41,066 nucleotides of DNA from Chara braunii. Taxonomy: Eukaryota > Streptophyta > Charophyceae > Charales > Characeae. The DNA lies in the NCBI GenBank assembly GCA_003427395.1, contig BFEA01000399.1:578503-619568 (forward strand), read 5' to 3'. The position numbers were made by a program, and so were the translations under genes. Position 1 is the first letter of the stretch, and each line of letters opens with the position of its first letter. The notes below the pieces were generated by a model. The model saw only the letters and a program-made list of their open reading frames with translations, searched no databases and was not told where the DNA came from. Below, piece by piece: positions 39,934 through 41,066 of this stretch.

Positions 39934-40419
39934 CTAGCAGAACCCGGCCCGATATGAGAAGATTTCACACACTCTAGACAGACATACATAATCATTCAGG
40001 TCCTTAGACAACATATTCAGTGCTAGGTGGATACCAAGAAGAGGCTTCTTTAGTTCCATTTCAGCGCAGCACCTTACTTTTGTAGCCGACCCATCTTTCC
40101 CTCTCTGCTCCCCACCCTTCACAGCCACACCAAAGTACCATATACACGAATGATAACCTGGGCGCTTGGTTGTTTCTTCGCAGTAGAAGGGGAGAAGTTG
40201 GATGCGTTGTGCGGTTGGTAGGAGCGTCACCAATTCCAGGAACTGCAGAGGTTCCAATCCCTCAGTGATAAGGAGGTATGTCTCACTATTCTTCACAGCA
40301 GTTGTTAGCTGAGTCCAGTCGGGCCTCTGGTTGCTTGGCTGCCTCGAGGGCGAGCCCAGTAAGCGAAACTGGGTAATGCTCCCAAATGGTGTTTTCCGGG
40401 TAGACTGAGGACCCGGGTC
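39934..40419 (-). CDS. Hypothetical open frame, 161 codons, exon-like
   Basis: The minus strand is open from just after TGA (40420-40422) to TAG 39934-39936. Composition is protein-like throughout, with well-spread hydrophobic, aromatic and charged residues (TPFGSITQFRLLGSP; YLLITEGLEPLQFLELV; GYHSCIWYFGVAVKG; HLALNMLSKDLNDYVCLSR). There is no ATG near its start; the first Met is deep in the frame. It could be an internal or last exon, or a fragment of a mobile-element gene, since a hammerhead repeat begins 46 bp further on. I recognise no family. Confidence 0.35.
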   Translation of the reverse strand, partial: DPGPQSTRKTPFGSITQFRLLGSPSRQPSNQRPDWTQLTTAVKNSETYLLITEGLEPLQFLELVTLLPTAQRIQLLPFYCEETTKRPGYHSCIWYFGVAVKGGEQRGKDGSATKVRCCAEMELKKPLLGIHLALNMLSKDLNDYVCLSRVCEIFSYRAGFC

Positions 40420-40465
40420 TCATTATGATTTGAAATAGAATGAGTTGATTTTACAACCACATATA

Positions 40466-40578
40466 TCGTCAGACAAAGCTACAAACCGTAGGCAGAGAGG
40501 GAGAAGAGGACAACAAACGAGCGGCTATGACAAACTGTTTCATAGGAGTTTCACCAACTCATCAGGAGGCTGAACCCT
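40466..40578 (-). ncRNA. Hammerhead repeat, copy D (degenerate core)
   Basis: Minus strand: helix I AGG-loop-CCU, CUGAUGA, then helix II GUUGG/CCUAU with a mismatch and a G/U closing pair, then GAAAC. It shares the ACAACAAACGAG and CCGTAGGCAG blocks with copy B. It is bounded by TATAT on both sides. Confidence 0.7.
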
Positions 40579-40589
40579 ATATATATATA

Positions 40590-40652
40590 CCCCCTCGTTT
40601 GTTGTCCTCTTCTCCCTCTCTGCCTACGGTTTACCGGGCAGCTCTGTTTGAC
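40590..40652 (+). repeat. Hammerhead repeat, copy F (inverted fragment without ribozyme core)
   Basis: This is the non-ribozyme half of the repeat in opposite orientation (CTCGTTTGTTGTCC, CTGCCTACGG, CCGGGCAGCTCTGTTTGAC). With copy D it forms an inverted repeat with arms of about 50 bp. TA tracts lie on both sides. Confidence 0.8.
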
Positions 40653-40685
40653 TATATATATTTATATATATATTTATATATATAT
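40653..40685. repeat. TA-rich microsatellite
   Basis: TATATA with TTTA interruptions between copies F and E. Confidence 0.95.
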
Positions 40686-40784
40686 CGTCACAAACAGAAC
40701 TGCCCGGTAAAACCGTAGGCAGAAAGAGAGAAGAGGACAACAAACGAGGGGCTGTGACAAACTGTTTCGTCGGAGTTTCACCGA
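40686..40784 (-). ncRNA. Hammerhead repeat, copy E (truncated in helix II)
   Basis: It matches copy B from CGTCACAAACAG through GTTTCGTCGGAGTTTCACCG and then runs straight into TA repeat. The CUGAUGA box and helix I are therefore missing. The remaining half is well preserved (GAAAC and half of helix II). Confidence 0.75.
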
Positions 40785-41066
40785 TATATATTTATATATA
40801 TAAATCTCCGATCCCCGCTGTCCAAAACCACCTAATAAAAAAAAAGTCCACAACAAAAATCCTTCTCGGGTGTCGTTTTGTTTCATTTTTTTCCTTTGTT
40901 TTTCATTTTGTTTTCGACAAAATAAAATCTTTGCTTTTTTTTTTTTTTTTGGTCAATTTGCTTTTTTTTGCCTTTTGAGTGGTGGACTACCTTCCCGTGT
41001 TTTTTTTAAATAAAACTGCAGGAGTGTTTTTGTTGGTCGTCGATGGGAGGGGAAAAAAAACAATTT
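40785..41066. other. T-rich end of window
   Basis: TA repeat followed by A/T homopolymer runs. No feature is supported. Confidence 0.6.

Overview
The window is repeat-dominated nuclear DNA of a green-lineage eukaryote. Plant-type signals are an intact SIAMESE-related (SMR) CDK-inhibitor gene, LINEs with the plant zf-RVT zinc finger and a CCHC ORF1, a Ty3/gypsy element, and hammerhead-ribozyme repeats of the kind known from plant retrozymes. Runs of N mark assembly gaps. The species cannot be named; a large, repeat-rich streptophyte genome (charophyte or early land plant) would fit, but that is inference.

Layout. 1-4883: the 3' half of a Ty3/gypsy element. It has a broken RT-RNase H frame, then an intact separate ORF with a PHD finger joined to the integrase, then accessory ORFs linked by ATGA stop/start overlaps. 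4965-5492: a palindromic MITE. 5806-6886: a possible LTR with CCAAT and TATA boxes, followed by two unrecognised ORFs (7669-8708). 8934-16051: a plus-strand LINE (LINE-1 here) with ORF1, endonuclease, RT, zf-RVT and A-rich tail, all decayed. 16095-16679: two copies of a roughly 115-bp repeat with a minus-strand hammerhead ribozyme core, beside (TA)n. 16700-18137: two back-to-back copies of a MITE rich in CCGAACG motifs, forming a 1.4-kb palindrome. 18245-24493: a second, minus-strand LINE (LINE-2) whose ORF1 starts with an arginine/serine domain and whose ORF2 is split by a second copy of the 4965 MITE. 24500-29975: satellites, foldback elements, a family of three hairpins and a large gap. 29976-35618: mostly microsatellites and short duplications, with no convincing gene. 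35619-36421: the SMR gene and its TATA box. 36422-40460: low-complexity DNA plus one unexplained open frame. 40466-40784: three more pieces of the hammerhead repeat.

The one well-supported host gene is the SMR inhibitor on the minus strand. Most other coding sequence belongs to mobile elements. The strongest candidates for new biology are the short TA-bounded hammerhead units, the PHD-integrase gypsy element with its chain of ATGA-coupled ORFs, and the RS-domain ORF1 of LINE-2.
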